From assembly GCF_003086895.1 (NCBI RefSeq), contig NZ_CP026004.1, forward strand, positions 3,074,731-3,138,730: 64,000 bases of DNA. Direction: 5' to 3'. Below, piece by piece: positions 14,183 through 22,650 of this stretch (positions are counted from its first letter, which is position 1; every line of letters starts with the position of its first letter). The position numbers and the translations under genes were made by a program. The notes under the pieces are model-generated. The model saw only the letters and a list, made by a program, of their open reading frames with translations. It was not told the origin of the DNA and did no database searches. This DNA comes from Stenotrophomonas sp. ESTM1D_MKCIP4_1. GTDB lineage: Bacteria; Pseudomonadota; Gammaproteobacteria; Xanthomonadales; Xanthomonadaceae.

Positions 14183-15280
14183 ATGCTATTCGAAACCCTC
14201 GCCACCACCGGCCACGAACAGGTTGTGTTCTGCCACAGCCACGACGCTGGCCTGCAGGCGATCATCGCCATCCACAACACCACCCTGGGCCCGGCTCTGG
14301 GCGGCGTACGCATGCGCCCCTACGCCAGCACCGATGAAGCGCTGGCCGACGTGCTGCGGCTGAGCCGGACGATGACCTACAAGAATGCATTGGCCGGCCT
14401 CAACGTCGGTGGCGGCAAGGCGGTCATCATCGGCGACCCGAAGGTGGACAAGACCGAGGTGCTGTTCCGCGCCTTCGGCCGCTATGTGGATTCGCTGGGC
14501 GGTCGCTACATCACCGCCGAGGACGTCGGCACCGACGTCAATGACATGGAAAACATCTACCTGGAAAGCCAGTTCGTGACCGGCGTGCACCAGGTCCACG
14601 GTGGCTCGGGCGACCCGGCACCGTTCACCGCCTATGGCGCGCTGCAGGCGCTGATGGCGTCGCTGCGCTTCAAGTTCGGCCACGAGGAAGTGGGCAAGAC
14701 CAGCATCGCGGTGCAGGGCCTGGGTCACATCGGCATGGAGCTGGTCAAGCTGCTGCGCGACCGTGGTGCCAAGCTCTACGTGACCGATCTGGACAGCAGC
14801 CTGGTTGATCGTGCGGTCAGCGATTTCGGGGCCGAGGCGGTGAAGCCGGACGAGATCCACGAAGTCAACGCTGACGTGTTCGCACCGTGCGCGCTGGAAG
14901 GCGCGATCAATGCCGACACCCTGCCGCGCATCAAGGCCAAGATCATCTGTGGCACCGCCAACAACCAGCTCTCCAGCCTGGAGATCGGCGATGAACTGCA
15001 TGCGCGCGGCATCCTCTACGCACCCGATTACGCCGTCAACGCCGGTGGCGTGATGAATGTGTCGCTGGAGATCGACGGCTACAACCGCGAACGTGCGATG
15101 CGCCTGATCCGCAGCATCTACCACAACCTCAGCCGCATCTTCGAGCTGTCCCAGCGCGAGAACATCGCACCGCAGCGCGCAGCCGACCGCATCGCCGAGG
15201 CGCGCATCCTGTCCATCGGCAAGCTGAAGATGCCGCTGGGCCGCAGCACCCCGCGCCTGGGCAACCTGCGCGGGGGTTGA
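14183..15280 (+). CDS. ldh: Leucine (branched-chain amino acid) dehydrogenase
   Basis: A 365-residue Glu/Leu/Phe/Val dehydrogenase family enzyme, about the length of characterised leucine dehydrogenases. Substrate-side motifs are GPALGGVRMRPYAS, MTYKNALAGLNVGGGKAV (K67 and catalytic K79) and TAEDVGTDVNDM. The NAD-binding Rossmann motif is QGLGHIGMEL, with acidic VTDLD at the second strand end indicating NAD+. It would deaminate leucine, valine and isoleucine to the oxo acids, feeding branched-chain catabolism or branched fatty acid synthesis, which suits a xanthomonad rich in iso fatty acids. Phenylalanine or valine preference cannot be excluded. It ends before a facing SMAG pair. Confidence 0.9.
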   Translation: MLFETLATTGHEQVVFCHSHDAGLQAIIAIHNTTLGPALGGVRMRPYASTDEALADVLRLSRTMTYKNALAGLNVGGGKAVIIGDPKVDKTEVLFRAFGRYVDSLGGRYITAEDVGTDVNDMENIYLESQFVTGVHQVHGGSGDPAPFTAYGALQALMASLRFKFGHEEVGKTSIAVQGLGHIGMELVKLLRDRGAKLYVTDLDSSLVDRAVSDFGAEAVKPDEIHEVNADVFAPCALEGAINADTLPRIKAKIICGTANNQLSSLEIGDELHARGILYAPDYAVNAGGVMNVSLEIDGYNRERAMRLIRSIYHNLSRIFELSQRENIAPQRAADRIAEARILSIGKLKMPLGRSTPRLGNLRGG

Positions 15281-15299
15281 ACGCGGGTCACGCGATCAG

Positions 15300-15362
15300 G
15301 TAGTGCCGGCCGCTGGCCGGCAACCGCATGAACCTTCTCTGCCGGCCAGCGGCCGGCACTAC
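15300..15362. repeat. Facing pair of SMAG elements between convergent genes
   Basis: One SMAG at 15300-15324 (GTAG, arms GCCGGCC/GGCCGGC) and its inverted copy at 15341-15362 are separated by 16 bases. Together they fill the gap between the leucine dehydrogenase stop and the autotransporter stop at 15366. The two can pair with each other as well as fold alone, and may act as a bidirectional terminator or mRNA 3'-end stabiliser. Confidence 0.85.
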
Positions 15363-15365
15363 CGA

Positions 15366-18221
15366 TCAGAAGGCGGCGCTGTAGCGCAGTGCCACCTGCC
15401 GCAGATCGCCGCGCGGGCCGAAGCGCTGGTCGTAGCCGAACGCCAACCGGGTGTTACGGCTCAACCACGATTCCACCGACACGCCGAACAGGCCGCCGGA
15501 ACGGGTCGGCTGCAGGCCGGCCATCGGCGCCCACGCATCGACGCCGACGAAGCTGGCATCCGCGTCCAGGCCGTGGCTGGACAGCAACTGCTGCCATTCG
15601 GCATACCCGCGCAGTGACCAGCCCCGCCACTGGCGTTCAGCGCGCACGCCGGCCAATGCCTGGCTGCGGCTGCTGATGCCACCCTGCGTGCGCAGGCCGA
15701 AGCCAAGCCCGCCCTGTTCACTGAAGCGATCGCTGTCCACGCGTGCATGGTCGACGCCCATGTAGGGCGTCAGCGCGGCGCTGGCCGAACCGAAGCGGTA
15801 ACCGGTCTCCATGCTGGCCATGGCAAAGCTGCCGCCGTAGCGCGCATTCACACCGTACTGCCCGGCGCCCAGCAGCAGCTGGCGGTCGATCTGGCGGGTG
15901 AACTGGCCAGCACCGACCTGCCCCAGCACATAGGCGCCGCCGCTGCTCCAGCCGGCGTACAGCTGCGCCTGCGATTGGCGGTCACGCCCGCGGTCGCCGC
16001 CCCAGCTGCTGTTGCTGTAGCTGCGCAGTTCACCGAAGGCGAAGCCGAGCACGCCGTTGCCGCCGGTGGCCACGTCCTGCCCCATCATCCAGCCACGGGT
16101 GTCGGTGCCGCTGGCCGAGAAGCTGCCCCGGCCGGCATCACCCAGCGCGTTCTGCCAGGCACCGCCCAGGCGCGGTGCGGCCTGCACCTGGCCGAAGCGC
16201 GCCGACAATGCGCGCCGTCCCAGGTCGATGCTGTCGAAGGTGGCCGCGGCGGCCAGCGCATGTGCCTTGCCGGACAGGCTGTCGAGACTGTCCTGCAGGG
16301 CCTGGTTGCCTTCCACCCGCTGCAGCGCGGCCGCACCGTTGGCGAAAGAGGACGTACCCACGCCGACATCAAGGCGTTCAAACGCGGCCTCCACCCGCAG
16401 GGCCGACGCCAGCGCAGCGCCGGACGCACGGGCCAGGCTGGCGGCCTGGGTGACGTTGATGCGGTCGGTGACCAGCACGACGTTGTCACTGCCGTAGCGC
16501 AACGAACTCTGCAGCAGGGTTCCCTGCGGCAGGCTGTTGCTGACCCCATCGAACGTGCCGGTGACGCCCTGTCCGGCATGCAGCACGGTCTGGGTGCGGC
16601 CATCGGCCGCCACGTAGCCGCTGACGATGCTGGCCACGTGCACATCACCGCCCTGCAGGGTGGCCGTGCCGGTGATCTCCAGCGGGTTGGAGCCCAGCGA
16701 AATGCTCAGCCGCGCGCCGGCACGATGCAGGTAGTTGCCGTCGATGGTGGCCTGGGTGTTGGCGTTGCGCAGGATGACGCTGGCGCCGTTGTCCACGTTG
16801 CCCTTGATCCGGCTGGTGCCGGTCATGAACTGCAGCGCAGCCCCATCCGGAACGCCGATCTGCGGCACGACGACCACGTTGGAGGTGAGCGATGCGCCAT
16901 CACGCAGCGCCAGCGTGCCCTGCTCGATGCGGGTCTCGCCGGTGTAGGTATTGGTGCCCGACAGCCCCAGCGAGCCGACGCCCTGCTTGACCAGGCCGCC
17001 GCTGCCGCTGATGTCGTTGCTCCAGACCGAATCCAGACCGGTCTGCGGGACGTTGACCGTGGCGTTGCCCCAGTCGAACTTCGCCGGGCCATTGATGGCC
17101 TTGGCGATGTTCAACAGGCCGTAGCCGAAGGTGCTGTCCACGCCGGGCGCACCGAGGTCGGTGGCAGTGCCCAGCAGGGTCTGGCGGACCAGATCGTTGC
17201 TGAAATACGGGTACTTCTGCCAGACCAGCGCAGCGGCGCCGGACACCAGCGGCGCGGCGAACGAGGTGCCGTAGTTCCACAGCAGCGTGGCGCCGGTCGG
17301 GTACTGCGGGTTGACGAAAATCGCCGCGCCCGGCGCGGCCAGGCAGTAGCTGGCCGCCACGCCGCAGGCATTGGCGTAGCCGGCCAGCTTGCTGGGGTCG
17401 GTGGAATCGACGGCAGTCACCGCCAGCCAGCCGCGCTCCAGATCGGCCGCCGGCCGCGTGTTGCCCACGCCCGCCTGGCTGGGCAGCGCCGCCATGTCCG
17501 AGGGATCGGCCCTGGACTCATTGCCGGTGGCGAACACCACCAGGCCGTTGTTGTTGATGATGAAGGGGCGATACTCGGCCGCGATGGGTGCAGTGGCTGC
17601 GGCATTGGTCCAGTACAACCCGCCCCACGAGTTGTTCATGATCTTCACGCCCTGGTTGATCAGGTCCTGATGCACCCCTGCCAGGCCCAGTGCGCCATCC
17701 ACCTCGTTGCCGTTGCCCGATCCGTCGTCGGTGGGCCGCGTATCGGAAATGATCCGCGCCGAGACGATCTGCGCATTCGGCGCGATGCCGCCCGGCCACG
17801 AACCGAACGCCTTGCCCGCCGCCAGTTCGGCAACGGCGGTGCCATGGCCGACCACGTCGTCGTTGTTGAGGTTGTTGCTGCGCGGATCGACGTAGCTGTA
17901 GCTGGCCACGACCCGCCCGCTCAGGGTGGGATGGTTGCGCTGCACGCCCGAATCGACGATGCCGATGCGCACGCCGCTGCCGTCCAGCCCGGCACTGCGT
18001 GCCGCATCGGCCTGGGTGATGGCCAGGTGCGCGTTGATGGCCGGCTCGACCGGCTGGGTCGGGGTGGTCGGAGGAGGCGTCGTGGGCGGAGGCGTGGTGG
18101 GAGGCGTCGTGGGAGGAGGATCGACGCGCACGTTGTTGCCGCCGCCCCCGCCGCCACATGCCGTCAACGCGATTGCCAGTGCCGATCCCAGGATCGACCT
18201 TCCCATCGTCTTGCGTTCCAT
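15366..18221 (-). CDS. Lipoprotein subtilisin-type autotransporter (NalP/SphB1-like)
   Basis: A 951-residue type V secreted protease. The signal peptide ends in a lipobox (LTAC, Cys22) followed by six glycines and a proline/threonine linker (about 33-58). The S8 subtilase domain spans about 70-380 with the triad D90 (GIVDSGV), H126 (GHGTAVA) and S320 (GTSFAAP). Residues about 410-450 hold a passenger-associated repeat (GLSGTNTYTGETRIEQGTL), then a beta-helical stretch. The last 270 or so residues form the beta-barrel translocator, ending in VALRYSAAF with a terminal aromatic. Lipidation resembles Neisseria NalP and Bordetella SphB1. The start ATG follows AAGGA by 4 bases. Confidence 0.92.
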   Translation of the reverse strand: MERKTMGRSILGSALAIALTACGGGGGGNNVRVDPPPTTPPTTPPPTTPPPTTPTQPVEPAINAHLAITQADAARSAGLDGSGVRIGIVDSGVQRNHPTLSGRVVASYSYVDPRSNNLNNDDVVGHGTAVAELAAGKAFGSWPGGIAPNAQIVSARIISDTRPTDDGSGNGNEVDGALGLAGVHQDLINQGVKIMNNSWGGLYWTNAAATAPIAAEYRPFIINNNGLVVFATGNESRADPSDMAALPSQAGVGNTRPAADLERGWLAVTAVDSTDPSKLAGYANACGVAASYCLAAPGAAIFVNPQYPTGATLLWNYGTSFAAPLVSGAAALVWQKYPYFSNDLVRQTLLGTATDLGAPGVDSTFGYGLLNIAKAINGPAKFDWGNATVNVPQTGLDSVWSNDISGSGGLVKQGVGSLGLSGTNTYTGETRIEQGTLALRDGASLTSNVVVVPQIGVPDGAALQFMTGTSRIKGNVDNGASVILRNANTQATIDGNYLHRAGARLSISLGSNPLEITGTATLQGGDVHVASIVSGYVAADGRTQTVLHAGQGVTGTFDGVSNSLPQGTLLQSSLRYGSDNVVLVTDRINVTQAASLARASGAALASALRVEAAFERLDVGVGTSSFANGAAALQRVEGNQALQDSLDSLSGKAHALAAAATFDSIDLGRRALSARFGQVQAAPRLGGAWQNALGDAGRGSFSASGTDTRGWMMGQDVATGGNGVLGFAFGELRSYSNSSWGGDRGRDRQSQAQLYAGWSSGGAYVLGQVGAGQFTRQIDRQLLLGAGQYGVNARYGGSFAMASMETGYRFGSASAALTPYMGVDHARVDSDRFSEQGGLGFGLRTQGGISSRSQALAGVRAERQWRGWSLRGYAEWQQLLSSHGLDADASFVGVDAWAPMAGLQPTRSGGLFGVSVESWLSRNTRLAFGYDQRFGPRGDLRQVALRYSAAF

Positions 18222-18403
18222 CGATTCCTTCCCATGAACGTTGGCCTGCCATCGTCCCTGCAGGCATCAAGGGCTGCCCAGCGGCAGCCGTCGCCGACCC
18301 TCTATACTTGGGCCGACCCCCACGCAGTCTGCCGGGAAACAGCGTTGCTTCCAACAGCCGCCGTCTCCTTTCCGAACATTGCTTACGCATCAACGAGATT
18401 GCC

Positions 18404-19579
18404 ATGTCCAACATCGTCATCGCCGCCGCCAAGCGCACCGCCATCGGCTCCTTCCTCGGCCAGTTCAACGGCGTGCCCACCCCGACCCTCGGCGCGGCCG
18501 CCATCGCCGCCGCCCTTGAGCAGTCCGGTGTTCCGGCCAGCGACGTTTCCGAGGTCCTGATGGGCTGCGTGCTGCCGGCCAACCTGGGCCAGGCGCCGGC
18601 CCGCCAGGCCGCCATCACGGCCGGCATCCCGCTGTCGGTCGGTGCCACCACGCTGAACAAGGTGTGCGGCTCGGGCATGAAGACCATCATGCTCGGCCAT
18701 GACCTGATCAAGGCCGGTTCGGCCAAGGTGGTGGTGGCGGGCGGCATGGAATCGATGTCCAACGCCCCGCACATGCTGCCCAATTCGCGCACCGGCAACC
18801 GTTTCGGCAACTTCCAGGCGGTGGACCACATGGCCCACGATGGCCTGGTCAATGCCTACGACGGCAAGGCCATGGGTGAGTTCGCCGAATGCGCGGTGGA
18901 CAAGTACCAGTTCACCCGCGAGGAACAGGACGCCTACGCCATCGAATCGGTGCGGCGTGCGCAGGCCGCGCAGGCCAACGGCGCGTTCGCCGATGAGATC
19001 GTTGCGGTGAAGGTGGCCACCCGCAAGGGTGAGGTCGAGTTCGCCAGCGACGAGCAGCCCGGCCGCTCGGACATCGCCAAGATCCCGACCCTGCGCCCGG
19101 CCTTCAAGAAGGACGGCAGTGTCACCGCCGCCAGTTCGTCCAGCATTTCCGACGGCGCTGCCGCAGTGGTTTTGCTGGGCGAAGACGATGCAGCGGCGCG
19201 CGGCATCACCCCGCTGGCCCGCATTGTCGGCCATGCCACCCATTCGCAGGAGCCGGAGTGGTTCACCACTGCACCGATCGGTGCGATCCACGCACTGCTG
19301 GAAAAAACCGGCTGGACCCTGGACCAGGTGGACCTGTTCGAGATCAACGAGGCCTTCGCGGTGGTCGCCATGGCGCCGATGCGTGAACTGGGCATTCCGC
19401 ACGAACGTGTCAACGTGAATGGCGGTGCCTGCGCACTGGGCCATCCCATCGGTGCCTCCGGCGCGCGTCTGGTGGTGACCCTGGTCAACGCATTGCGCAC
19501 GCACGGCGGCAAGCGCGGCATTGCCACGCTCTGCATCGGTGGCGGCGAAGCAACGGCCATCGCCATCGAATTGATCTGA
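18404..19579 (+). CDS. Acetyl-CoA C-acetyltransferase (thiolase)
   Basis: A 391-residue thiolase II with all catalytic residues: nucleophile C88 (NKVCGSG), H347 (GHPIGASGAR) and C377 (TLCIGGG). The sequence NEAFAVV marks the conserved Asn/Glu loop. It condenses two acetyl-CoA to acetoacetyl-CoA or runs the reverse in beta-oxidation and ketone-body use. Length and motifs fit AtoB/PhaA-type enzymes; which pathway it serves is not shown by the neighbours. The open frame reaches far upstream through a region antisense to the autotransporter leader; the ATG at 18404 gives the family N-terminus. Confidence 0.92.
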   Translation: MSNIVIAAAKRTAIGSFLGQFNGVPTPTLGAAAIAAALEQSGVPASDVSEVLMGCVLPANLGQAPARQAAITAGIPLSVGATTLNKVCGSGMKTIMLGHDLIKAGSAKVVVAGGMESMSNAPHMLPNSRTGNRFGNFQAVDHMAHDGLVNAYDGKAMGEFAECAVDKYQFTREEQDAYAIESVRRAQAAQANGAFADEIVAVKVATRKGEVEFASDEQPGRSDIAKIPTLRPAFKKDGSVTAASSSSISDGAAAVVLLGEDDAAARGITPLARIVGHATHSQEPEWFTTAPIGAIHALLEKTGWTLDQVDLFEINEAFAVVAMAPMRELGIPHERVNVNGGACALGHPIGASGARLVVTLVNALRTHGGKRGIATLCIGGGEATAIAIELI

Positions 19580-19621
19580 AAGGAATTAACGCTGATTTCG
19601 CAAAAATGAATGCGGGATCGC

Positions 19622-19651
19622 TTGACAGCCAATCTTGGCTTGTCATCATGT
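19622..19651 (+). promoter_or_regulatory. Candidate promoter with overlapping dyad, ahead of the lipoprotein gene
   Basis: A consensus -35 box TTGACA lies at 19622-19627; the -10 region 17 bases on is weak (ATCATG). The spacer is occupied by an inverted repeat, TGACAGCCAA (19623-19632) against TTGGCTTGTCA (19635-19645), complementary apart from one extra T. A repressor or activator bound there would sit on the promoter. It starts 75 bases ahead of the first alanine-rich lipoprotein. Confidence 0.4.
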
Positions 19652-19701
19652 TGTCGGCGCGCAGTTGCGCGTTGCCTAATTCAACGACGAGGATTCACAC
19701 A

Positions 19702-20043
19702 ATGAGCATCAACAAGCTGCTGGTCGCTATGTCCCTGGCCCTGGCCCTGGCCGCCTGCTCGAAGCAGGAAGCTGCCCAGGACGCCGCTGCTTCGGCCAAC
19801 GAAGCCGCCACCGAAGCCCAGGCTGCTGCCGACCAGGCCGCCGCTGCTGGCGCCCAGACCGCCGACGCTGCCCAGCAGGCCGCTGACACCGCCGCCACCG
19901 CTGCCGACGCTTCGACCGACGCTGCTGCCCAGGCTGGCGCTGCTGCCACCGACGCTGCTGCCGGCGCTGCTGCCGACGCTGCCAAGGCCGGTGAAGCCAC
20001 CGCCGAGCAGGCCAAGGACGCTGCTGAAGAAGCCAAGAAGTAA
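19702..20043 (+). CDS. Alanine-rich lipoprotein with LEA/11-mer-like repeats (first of pair)
   Basis: A 113-residue protein. Residues 1-18 are a lipoprotein signal ending LAAC (Cys19), followed by SKQEAAQD. The whole mature part is a low-complexity amphipathic helix, almost only Ala, Asp, Glu, Gln, Thr and Lys, with A-A-D/T-A-A steps about every 11 residues, as in LEA-like or apolipoprotein-like helices. It ends in basic KDAAEEAKK. It would be an abundant rod-like lipoprotein at a membrane face of the periplasm. It has its own strong terminator and a paralogue immediately downstream. The ribosome binding site GAGGA precedes the ATG. Confidence 0.85.
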   Translation: MSINKLLVAMSLALALAACSKQEAAQDAAASANEAATEAQAAADQAAAAGAQTADAAQQAADTAATAADASTDAAAQAGAAATDAAAGAAADAAKAGEATAEQAKDAAEEAKK

Positions 20044-20068
20044 TAACTTCTTTCTTCACGCTGTTCTG

Positions 20069-20099
20069 GAAAAGCCGCTGGTTCGCCAGCGGCTTTTTC
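20069..20099 (+). terminator. Rho-independent terminator
   Basis: AAAGCCGCTGG and CCAGCGGCTTT pair around TTCG, followed by TTTCTTT. It is a textbook intrinsic terminator 26 bases after the first lipoprotein stop codon, with a stable TTCG tetraloop. Confidence 0.92.
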
Positions 20100-20192
20100 T
20101 TTGCCCGATGCCCTGCCACCGCACCACCACCGGGCCTTCACGACGGCATGAATAGGCTGGCGTCCCCATCCATTGCAGCCTTGGAGACCGCC

Positions 20193-20603
20193 ATGAAGAC
20201 CCGTCCGCTGACCACCTCCCTGCTGGCCGCCTCCCTGCTGCTTGCCTTGGCTGCCTGCAAGGGCCCCGAGGCCGAACAGGCAAAGCAGGACGCCGCCCAG
20301 GCCGCAGACAGCGCTGGCGCCGCCGCGCGCGAAGCGGTGGACAAGGCCGCAGCCGCGACCCGCGACGCCGCTGACAGGACCGCTGAAGCGTCCGAGCACG
20401 CTGCCGCTGACACCCAGCAGGCGCTGGACAATGCCGCCGACGCCACCGCGAACGCCGCAGAGCAGGCCAAGGTCGCCGCCACCGATGCCGCCGCCCACGC
20501 CAGCGACGCCACCGCCACGGCCGCGCAGAAAGTCGCCGACAAGGCCCGCGATGTCGCCGACGACGCCAAGGCCAACGCCGCCAAGGAAGAAGCCAAGCAC
20601 TGA
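20193..20603 (+). CDS. Alanine-rich lipoprotein with LEA/11-mer-like repeats (second of pair)
   Basis: A 136-residue paralogue of the preceding gene. The signal ends LAAC (Cys22) before KGPEAEQAKQDAAQ. The mature chain is a continuous amphipathic helix with repeating A-x-x-A-x-D-A-A units (for example ATRDAADRTAEASEHAA and QKVADKARDVADDAK), richer in charges than its neighbour and with periodicity close to 11 residues, as in group 3 LEA proteins. A desiccation or osmotic-stress role is an analogy only; a Braun-lipoprotein-like structural role is another option. It has a separate terminator and therefore probably its own promoter. Confidence 0.83.
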   Translation: MKTRPLTTSLLAASLLLALAACKGPEAEQAKQDAAQAADSAGAAAREAVDKAAAATRDAADRTAEASEHAAADTQQALDNAADATANAAEQAKVAATDAAAHASDATATAAQKVADKARDVADDAKANAAKEEAKH

Positions 20604-20628
20604 AGCGCCACAGCGCTCGGCGCTACCC

Positions 20629-20654
20629 GTAGCCGAGCATGGGCTTGGCTCTAC
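20629..20654 (+). repeat. SMAG-like element
   Basis: A GTAG head, arms AGCCGAGC and GCTTGGCT around ATGG, and a CTAC tail lie 26 bases after the second lipoprotein stop and directly before its terminator. Confidence 0.7.
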
Positions 20655-20656
20655 AC

Positions 20657-20683
20657 AAAAGCCGCGGCATGGCCGCGGCTTTT
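20657..20683 (+). terminator. Rho-independent terminator
   Basis: AAAAGCCGCGGC and GCCGCGGCTTTT pair around ATG, with T-runs continuing downstream. It closes the second lipoprotein gene and, being symmetrical with A- and T-runs, could also act on the opposite strand. Confidence 0.88.
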
Positions 20684-20745
20684 CTGCTTCTGCCTTCTGC
20701 TTTTTCTGTTGATTCCGCGGTGGACGCGCACGGAAAACCGTCCGA

Positions 20746-20849
20746 GGCCGCGCGGGTGGGTTGCGCAGGGGCGTAAGCGCCATGGATGGCGCGCCCGAGC
20801 CTACAAGGACGTATTTACGGCGTCCCCTGCGCAGCCCACCCGCGCGGCC
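20746..20849. repeat. Constant-core / variable-arm hairpin element, copy 4 (core subtype B)
   Basis: The 26-base arms (20746-20771, 20824-20849; inner part GTGGGTTGCGCAGGGG) are complementary except for one position that allows G-T pairing. The core reads GTAAGCGCCATGGATGGCGC, GCCCGAGCCTACAAGGACGT and ATTTACGGCGTC. It lies between the convergent lipoprotein and aidB genes, 47 bases from the aidB stop. Confidence 0.87.
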
Positions 20850-20895
20850 CGCTCACGATGCAGGGACCACCGCGAGGGGCTCCGCCGTTGGCCGC

Positions 20896-22536
20896 CTACT
20901 GCGGCAGCGCGCGCGCCATCATCGCCCCCACATCCACCCCCGCCGGCAGCGTCCCGAACACCAGGCCATGCTCGCCCTGCAACCGGCTGCGCACGAACAC
21001 CCCGGCCATCGGGCTGCGCGCCCGCAACAGCAAGGCCGCCTGCAACAACAGCACCGTGCGCTCGCAGAACAACCGCGCCTGTGATTCATCCGGGGCCGGT
21101 GCCGAAGCCCAGCGCTGCAGGGCATCCGCGTAACGCGTGTCGTGATCGGCCACCGCCTCCAGCTCCGCACGCAGCGCCCGCAGCGCGTCCGGCTCGCGGC
21201 CCATCGCCCGCAGCACATCCAGGCACTGCACGTTGCCGCTGCCTTCCCAGATCGAATTCAACGGCGCCTGCCGGTACAGCCGCGGCAGCATCGATTCTTC
21301 CACATAACCAGCACCGCCCAGGCATTCCTGCGCCTCATTGACGAAGGCCGCTGCGCGCTTGCAGACCCAGTACTTGCCCAACGCCGTGCCCAGCCGCGCC
21401 AATGCCGCTTCCTGCGGATCGCTGCCGGCGCGGTCGACCGCGCGCGCGATGCGCATCGCCAACACCGTGGCCGCTTCCGATTCCAGCGCCAGGTCGGCCA
21501 GTACATTGCCCATCAGCGCATGCTCCACCAACGGCTTGCCGAAGGTCCGCCGGTGCCGTGCATGGTGCAGCGCCTGCGCCAGGGCCATGCGCATTTCCGC
21601 AGCCGCGCCGAGCATGCAGTCCAGCCGCGTCATCATCACCATGCCGATGATGGTGGCCACGCCCCTGCCCTCCTCGCCCACGCGCCAGGCCTGCGCGCCG
21701 CAGAACTCGACTTCGCTGGAGGCATTGGACCAGTCACCCAGCTTGTCCTTCAGGCGCATCAGGTGGAAGGCATTGCGATCACCATCGGCCAGCCGCCGCG
21801 GCATCAGCAGGCAGGTCAAGCCAGCGGGCGCCTGCGCCAGCACCAGAAAGCCATCGGACATCGGCGCGGAGAAGAACCACTTGTGACCCACCAGGCGATA
21901 GCGCTCACCGTCGATGGGCTCGGCACGGGTGCTGTTGGCGCGCACGTCCGAACCGCCCTGCTTCTCGGTCATGCCCATGCCCAGGGTGATGCCGGCCTTG
22001 TCGGCCACCGGCACGTCGCGCGCGTCGTAGATGGGGGCGGCGGCCTTGCGTGCCCATTCGGCCAGGTGCGGGTGTCCCTGCAGCACCGCCACCGCGGCAT
22101 GGGTCATCGTCAGCGGACAGCTGGTGCCCGCCTCCGCCTGGTGGTGCAGATAGCTCAGGGCGGCCCGCGCCACATGCGCGCCGGGTTGCGGCTCATGCCA
22201 TGACAGACCCGACACGCCATGCTGCTTGGCGGCGTGCATCAGCTGGTGGTACGCCGGATGGAATTCCACCGTATCAATGCGATGGCCCTGCGCATCGTGC
22301 GTGCGCAGCCGTGGCCGGTCACGGTTGGCATCGAAGCCGAGTTGATAGAGCTGGTTGCCCGCAAGCGCGCCATACACCACCAGCCGCGGCACGAATGCCG
22401 CCCCGCCCTCGCGCTGCACGGCTTCGGCCAGCGCCACGTCGTCGGTCCACAGTTGGCGGCCCGCAAACGGCGGCGGCTGGTTCAACACCACATGGGTTTC
22501 AAAGGGCGTGCTGCTGCTGAAACTCGGTCCGTTCAT
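20896..22536 (-). CDS. aidB: AidB-type acyl-CoA dehydrogenase family protein
   Basis: A 546-residue flavoprotein close to E. coli AidB (541 residues) along its whole length. Shared blocks are LSWHEP, CPLTMTHAA, GMGMTEKQGGSDVR, YRLVGHKWFFSAPMSD and LPRLYRQAPLNSIWEGSGN. It has the acyl-CoA dehydrogenase fold with a C-terminal DNA-binding helical extension. In E. coli AidB is induced in the adaptive response, binds DNA and protects it from alkylation; its dehydrogenase activity is weak. The start at 22536 follows AAGGA by 8 bases; two other ATGs lie just upstream. It is divergent from the ligase-associated repair operon with 114 bases between starts. Confidence 0.92.
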   Translation of the reverse strand: MNGPSFSSSTPFETHVVLNQPPPFAGRQLWTDDVALAEAVQREGGAAFVPRLVVYGALAGNQLYQLGFDANRDRPRLRTHDAQGHRIDTVEFHPAYHQLMHAAKQHGVSGLSWHEPQPGAHVARAALSYLHHQAEAGTSCPLTMTHAAVAVLQGHPHLAEWARKAAAPIYDARDVPVADKAGITLGMGMTEKQGGSDVRANSTRAEPIDGERYRLVGHKWFFSAPMSDGFLVLAQAPAGLTCLLMPRRLADGDRNAFHLMRLKDKLGDWSNASSEVEFCGAQAWRVGEEGRGVATIIGMVMMTRLDCMLGAAAEMRMALAQALHHARHRRTFGKPLVEHALMGNVLADLALESEAATVLAMRIARAVDRAGSDPQEAALARLGTALGKYWVCKRAAAFVNEAQECLGGAGYVEESMLPRLYRQAPLNSIWEGSGNVQCLDVLRAMGREPDALRALRAELEAVADHDTRYADALQRWASAPAPDESQARLFCERTVLLLQAALLLRARSPMAGVFVRSRLQGEHGLVFGTLPAGVDVGAMMARALPQ

Positions 22537-22650
22537 CGGTTCCATCCTTGCCGGCGAGAGGGCTGCGCGCCGATTGTGCAGCATCGTCCGGCAACCCCGT
22601 GTTCAGGCCGGTTCTCACCCTGTGCACGACCTCCGCGCCACAGTTCAGGC

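Noticed and set aside
18061..18125. Simple-sequence GTCGTGGGAGG-like repeats as a phase-variable tract
   Set aside because: It encodes the Pro/Thr linker of the autotransporter (PTTPP units) in frame; units are imperfect and multiples of three, so no phase-variation frameshift is suggested.
15747..18560. Very long open frame (937 codons) antisense to the autotransporter gene
   Set aside because: It is the complement of a strongly supported protease gene; the translated protein is His/Gln/Gly/Arg-rich low complexity, typical of shadow frames in high-GC DNA.
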